From an uncultured Opitutaceae bacterium (GTDB taxonomy: Bacteria > Verrucomicrobiota > Verrucomicrobiae > Opitutales > Opitutaceae), in contig CAMLSH010000146.1 in the NCBI GenBank assembly GCA_946482625.1, positions 1 to 8,455 on the forward strand: DNA of 8,455 nucleotides, written 5' to 3'. Below the pieces are notes generated by a model. That model saw only the letters and a program-made list of their open reading frames with translations, made no database searches and was not told where the DNA came from. The translations under genes were made by a program, and so were the position numbers. The first letter of the stretch is position 1; each line of letters begins with the position of its first letter. This document shows positions 5,755 to 8,455 of this stretch, piece after piece.

Positions 5755-7638
5755 ATGATCAAACCCCTCGTCGCTCTCGCCCTGATCGTGGCCGGTGTTG
5801 GCCAGATCGCCGCCGCCGAAAAGAAACCAAGTCCGCAGACCATCGCTGAATTGCAGGCGGAGATTGAGAAGATACTTCGCGAAACCGGGACGCCGGGTGC
5901 GGCGGTGGCGCTCGTGTCGCGTGATCACGTCGAGTGGGTGGCGGGGTTGGGGCTGGCGGATGTGGCGTCGAAACGACCCGCGACGGCGCAGACTCCGTTC
6001 CGCATCGGCTCGGTGTCGAAAGAGTTCGTGGCGCTTGCTGCGCTGAAACTGCAGGAGGAAGGAAAACTCAAGCTGACCGACACGGTCCGCCAGTGGCTGC
6101 CGGAATGTCCGATCAAAAATCCGTGGGAGACGTCGGACCCCGTCCGCCTGGTCCACCTGCTCGAGCACACCTCCGGAGTGCCCGACGGGAGGGGACGCTC
6201 GTGGGCGCACAACGATCCCAAGCCGGCGACCACGGCGGAAGCGCTGTCGCTCGAACCGGGCAATCGCTACGTGCGCTGGCGGCCGGGTAGCCGCAGCGGC
6301 TACACGAACTACGGCAGCATGCTGGCGGCCGCGGTGGTTGAGAAAGCGGCGGGGCAACGCTTTGAGGATTACGTGCGCGAGAACTTCTTCGCGCCGCTGG
6401 AGATGAAGACGGCGAGCTACTTCCTGACACCCGAGGTGGAGCAGACAAGGGCGACCAATTACCGGGGAGATGACCGGCGGCCCGTGCCCTATCGGCACAT
6501 GATCTATCGACCCGCCGGGGCGATCAGTGCCTCAGCCGAGGACATGGCGAACTACCTGCTCTTTCATCTGCGGCGAGGCAGCGTCTCCGGGCGGCGGATA
6601 CTGAGCGAAGAGTCGACAAACCGTCTGGAGGTACCCGGCACACTGCCGGCAGCTCGGGCGGGCATTACCATCGGCTACGGGTTGTACAACGCGGCAGCCT
6701 ACAATCGGGGCTACGAAGAACACGGGCACACAGGTGGGGTGGAAGGTGCCGTGGCCATCTTCGGCTACATTCCGGAACTCGGGCTCGGCCGGGCCGTCAT
6801 GATCAACACCGACAACGCTAGAGCGTTGTTCCGGATCCGGGGGGCGGTGGATAGTTACCTGATGCGAGACGCAACTCCCCTGAAGGTCCCCGCTGGCGTT
6901 TCGGACGTCTCGCTCTCCGACGAATTGCAGCGGAGCCTCCCAGGTTATTACGCGAACATAGGCCTGCGGGATTCCGACTATCTCGGTCTATTTGAACATT
7001 ACGGGAGCCTGCGCCGGGTTCGCGCCGACGCGCAGGGCGTGGCTTTTCGGGCGGCGGTCGGTCACCGATGGACCCGTTGGATCGCCGTGTCGGAAAACCT
7101 GTTCCGGCTCGAAAAAGAGCCCAAGCCGACCTTGGCGCTGGTCCGCGACGAGGACGGTGAAACTCTACTCCAATACGGCCAGATGACTTATCGGCGGATC
7201 TCACCGCTCCGGGTGTGGGTTCCGCTCGGGGGCATCGCTGTCTCCCTTCCGCTGGTGGCGAGTTCGCTGCTGTTCGCGTTGATCTGGGGTCTGCGGAAGG
7301 TGCTGGGCCGATTACCGAATCCCGGACCTTGGTCGGTGCGGTTGTGGCCGTTGGTCGGCGCGGCGGCGCTGGTCGGATGCTTTTGGTTTTATTCCGCAGC
7401 CGAATCACGTGGCTTTGAGTTGTTGGGTAAACCCAATCTGTGGACCATCGGCATGATGGTGACGTCGCTGCTGATCCCGCTTGGAGCGCTCGGCAGCGTC
7501 GTGGCGGTCTGGCGTCATCGGCGGGCGCCCATGAACCGGTTCGCCTACTGGCATGCGGTGCTCGTGACCCTTGGCCTCGTCTTCATCGCCGGGTTCTTTT
7601 TCTCCTGGGGCCTGGTCGGTGTGCGGATGTGGGTTTGA
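5755..7638 (+). CDS. Exported serine hydrolase, beta-lactamase class C/PBP-like, with C-terminal membrane helices
   Basis: Serine acyl-enzyme family (Pfam Beta-lactamase type; class C, DD-peptidase and esterase relatives), 627 residues. Seen: signal peptide 1-21 (MIKPLVALALIVAG, Ala-rich end AAA before EKK); SVSK at S86-K89 (nucleophile and general base); YTN at 183-185; HTGG at 325-328 in place of KTG. An LPGYYAN-containing beta-rich domain follows at about 380-480, then four hydrophobic helices at about 487-513, 531-549, 562-586 and 597-627. The catalytic domain should face the periplasm. I chose ATG 5755 rather than the in-frame ATG at 5614, because the earlier start adds 47 polar residues, overlaps the upstream gene by 50 nt and buries the signal peptide. 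Substrate is unknown: peptidoglycan, D-amino-acid peptides or esters are possible, and beta-lactam resistance should not be assumed. Being downstream of the sigma pair suggests a sensory or effector role (inference). Confidence 0.9.
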   Translation: MIKPLVALALIVAGVGQIAAAEKKPSPQTIAELQAEIEKILRETGTPGAAVALVSRDHVEWVAGLGLADVASKRPATAQTPFRIGSVSKEFVALAALKLQEEGKLKLTDTVRQWLPECPIKNPWETSDPVRLVHLLEHTSGVPDGRGRSWAHNDPKPATTAEALSLEPGNRYVRWRPGSRSGYTNYGSMLAAAVVEKAAGQRFEDYVRENFFAPLEMKTASYFLTPEVEQTRATNYRGDDRRPVPYRHMIYRPAGAISASAEDMANYLLFHLRRGSVSGRRILSEESTNRLEVPGTLPAARAGITIGYGLYNAAAYNRGYEEHGHTGGVEGAVAIFGYIPELGLGRAVMINTDNARALFRIRGAVDSYLMRDATPLKVPAGVSDVSLSDELQRSLPGYYANIGLRDSDYLGLFEHYGSLRRVRADAQGVAFRAAVGHRWTRWIAVSENLFRLEKEPKPTLALVRDEDGETLLQYGQMTYRRISPLRVWVPLGGIAVSLPLVASSLLFALIWGLRKVLGRLPNPGPWSVRLWPLVGAAALVGCFWFYSAAESRGFELLGKPNLWTIGMMVTSLLIPLGALGSVVAVWRHRRAPMNRFAYWHAVLVTLGLVFIAGFFFSWGLVGVRMWV

Positions 7639-7926
7639 TCCGCCGAGTGGTGCGGCGTCGCGCGGCTTCCAATGGAACGGAAGAATGTCCAAAACGGCCA
7701 AACTTTCTATCTCAATACAGAGGTGAGATCGTCGAGCGCGACTTCGGGGCCAATGGAAGCCAGGCCGTCAGCACGGTGTTGCGCGCGTTTGATCGAAGCA
7801 GGGGTACGTTTACGTCTAGCCGTGTTTATTGGAGGTTGAGACCACGCTGGCTCACACCCTACCCGCCAAGACTGGACTACGCCGTTGAGACGGGGTGAAC
7901 AACACCCGGTCCGTTGAAGGAGTCCT
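7639..7926. other. Region without a recognisable gene, between hydrolase and repeat array
   Basis: 288 bp. A 55-codon open frame at 7672-7839 (ATG to TGA, starting MERKNVQNGQTFYLNTEV) has no ribosome-binding site, no recognisable domain and Ser/Arg-rich late sequence, so I do not call it a gene. Another frame is open to TGA 7898-7900 but enters from inside the hydrolase gene. A weak stem GGGTG/CACCC (7893-7897 with 7903-7907) occurs just before the repeats. The stretch 7906-7926 resembles a decayed repeat unit. Confidence 0.4.
7641..7657 (+). terminator. Possible stem-loop after hydrolase
   Basis: CGCCG at 7641-7645 pairs with CGGCG at 7653-7657 across a 7-nt loop, starting three bases after the hydrolase stop. 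There is no following T-run, so it is not a canonical intrinsic terminator. Its position is the main support. Confidence 0.25.
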
Positions 7927-8409
7927 TTGCCGGCCTCAAGTCCGCCTTGCCCCGACTCAAACACGGCTTATCCGGCTTTGAGTTTGTATAAGACGTCTTA
8001 AAGCCCGTGCGACTTGGACTTGAACCCGTACGACCCCGGCTTGAGTTCGTGCAACACGGGCTTCAGTCCGCGCGATCTGAACTCAAGTCCGCGCGAGTCG
8101 GGTTTGAGTCCGTGCAACCCAGCTTTGAGTGTGTATAAGAAGTCTTAAAGCCCGCGCGACGTGAGCCCGAACCCGCGCGAGTTGGGTTCGACTGCGTGCG
8201 ACTTGAGCTTAAGGCCGTGCGACTTGGATTTGAGTTCGCGCGAGCCGGACTTGAGTGCGTGCGATCTGAACTTCAACCCGGGCGAGCAACCCTTGAGTCC
8301 GGGCGAGCGGCACTTGAGTCCAGGCAACCGGCGCTTCAAGCCGGGCGACCTTGGTTCAAAGCCGAGTAACCTTGCTTCAAACGAAAGTAGCCGGGACTTG
8401 AGCCCCTGC
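7927..8409. repeat. Degenerate 21-bp tandem repeat array, 23 units
   Basis: Twenty-three contiguous units, each exactly 21 bp (starts at 7927, 7948, 7969 and so on to 8389), with no indels. Each typically begins GA or AA, carries a core like TTGAGTCCG at unit positions 10-18 and ends GC. Nearly constant positions are 2 (A), 6 (G), 10 (T), 13 (A), 18 (G) and 20-21 (GC). Positions 3-5, 7-8, 12, 14-16 and 19 vary. The core with its left flank approaches the palindrome GGACTTGAGTCC, and several units carry it inverted (CTCAAGTCC, units at 7927 and 8074). A partly matching unit follows at 8410-8430. Since 21 is a multiple of three, heptapeptide repeats appear on both strands (for example DLDLSPC on plus, LKSKSHG on minus). 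Variation does not favour third codon positions, and in-frame stops occur, so it is probably non-coding. No direct-repeat/spacer pattern of CRISPR is present. Confidence 0.9.
7969..8157. repeat. 147-bp higher-order repeat inside the array
   Basis: Two-unit blocks at 7969-8010 and 8116-8157 are nearly identical over their last 35 bases (from GCTTTGAGT through TCTTAAAGCCCG), although neighbouring units have diverged widely. They lie exactly seven units (147 bp) apart. Both interrupt the normal unit ending with TATAAG. The first contains the perfect 12-bp palindrome TAAGACGTCTTA (7989-8000); the second has one change, TAAGAAGTCTTA (8136-8147). Either block was conserved or copied more recently than the rest. 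Confidence 0.7.
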
Positions 8410-8455
8410 TAGCCCGATTCGCTTTCAACCTGAGATAAACGTCCGCCGGCCGCAG
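8410..8455. other. Array end and right window edge
   Basis: The first 21 bases (8410-8430) are a weakly matching last repeat unit. The remaining 25 bases, including GCCGGCCGC near the end, show no gene or recognised signal. Confidence 0.3.

Noticed and set aside
5755..7638. Antibiotic-resistance beta-lactamase (ampC)
   Set aside because: Only the generic SxxK, YxN and HTGG motifs of the broad family are present, with HTGG in place of KTG, plus a membrane tail. The fold includes many peptidases and esterases, so resistance cannot be inferred.
7440..7898. 152-codon plus-strand open frame running out of the hydrolase gene
   Set aside because: It starts inside the hydrolase in another frame, has no domain, and its later part is not supported by any start site.
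7927..8409. CRISPR array
   Set aside because: Units are contiguous 21-mers that are all degenerate. There are no constant repeats alternating with unique spacers, and no cas gene is present.

Overview
The window is high-GC bacterial chromosomal DNA. Its gene content is a sodium:solute symporter with large soluble insertions, a Gfo/Idh/MocA-type oxidoreductase, an ECF sigma factor fused to a membrane-linked C-terminal domain, and a secreted serine hydrolase with a membrane tail. This mix, the GC-rich codon use and the near absence of Shine-Dalgarno sequences fit Verrucomicrobiota, perhaps Opitutaceae. That placement is inference from gene style; there is no rRNA or marker gene here.

Left part (1-3335): two divergent genes share a 255-bp intergenic region. 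On the minus strand, a sodium:solute symporter (SSS/SLC5-like) begins at 1889 and runs off the left edge; 629 codons are visible and the stop is not. On the plus strand, a complete 396-residue NAD(P)-binding sugar-type oxidoreductase runs from 2145 to 3335. The shared region holds an operator-like perfect inverted repeat and a 9-bp direct repeat, so the pair may be co-regulated for uptake and oxidation of a sugar or sugar-like compound. The substrate cannot be read from the sequence.

Middle part (3544-7638): a three-gene plus-strand cluster that looks like one operon. Gene 1 is an ECF sigma factor whose DNA-binding half (about residues 1-179) is followed by hydrophobic segments, a short leucine-zipper-like stretch and a roughly 140-residue C-terminal domain. 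Gene 2 overlaps it by 4 nt (ATGA). It is a small membrane-anchored protein that repeats the tail of gene 1: membrane segment, zipper, linker and a similar domain. Gene 3, 91 bp on, is an exported class C beta-lactamase/penicillin-binding-protein-like hydrolase (S86-V-S-K89, Y183-T-N185, H325-T-G-G) ending in four predicted membrane helices. My reading is a possible envelope-sensing regulatory module in which the sigma factor and gene 2 pair through matching tails and the hydrolase is a sensor or effector. This is hypothesis.

Right part (7639-8455): about 290 bp with no recognisable gene, then a degenerate tandem array of 23 contiguous 21-bp units (7927-8409). It contains a 147-bp (seven-unit) higher-order repeat whose two copies both carry a palindromic block. 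The array can be read openly in frames on both strands because 21 is a multiple of three. Its variation is not codon-like, and I judge it non-coding.
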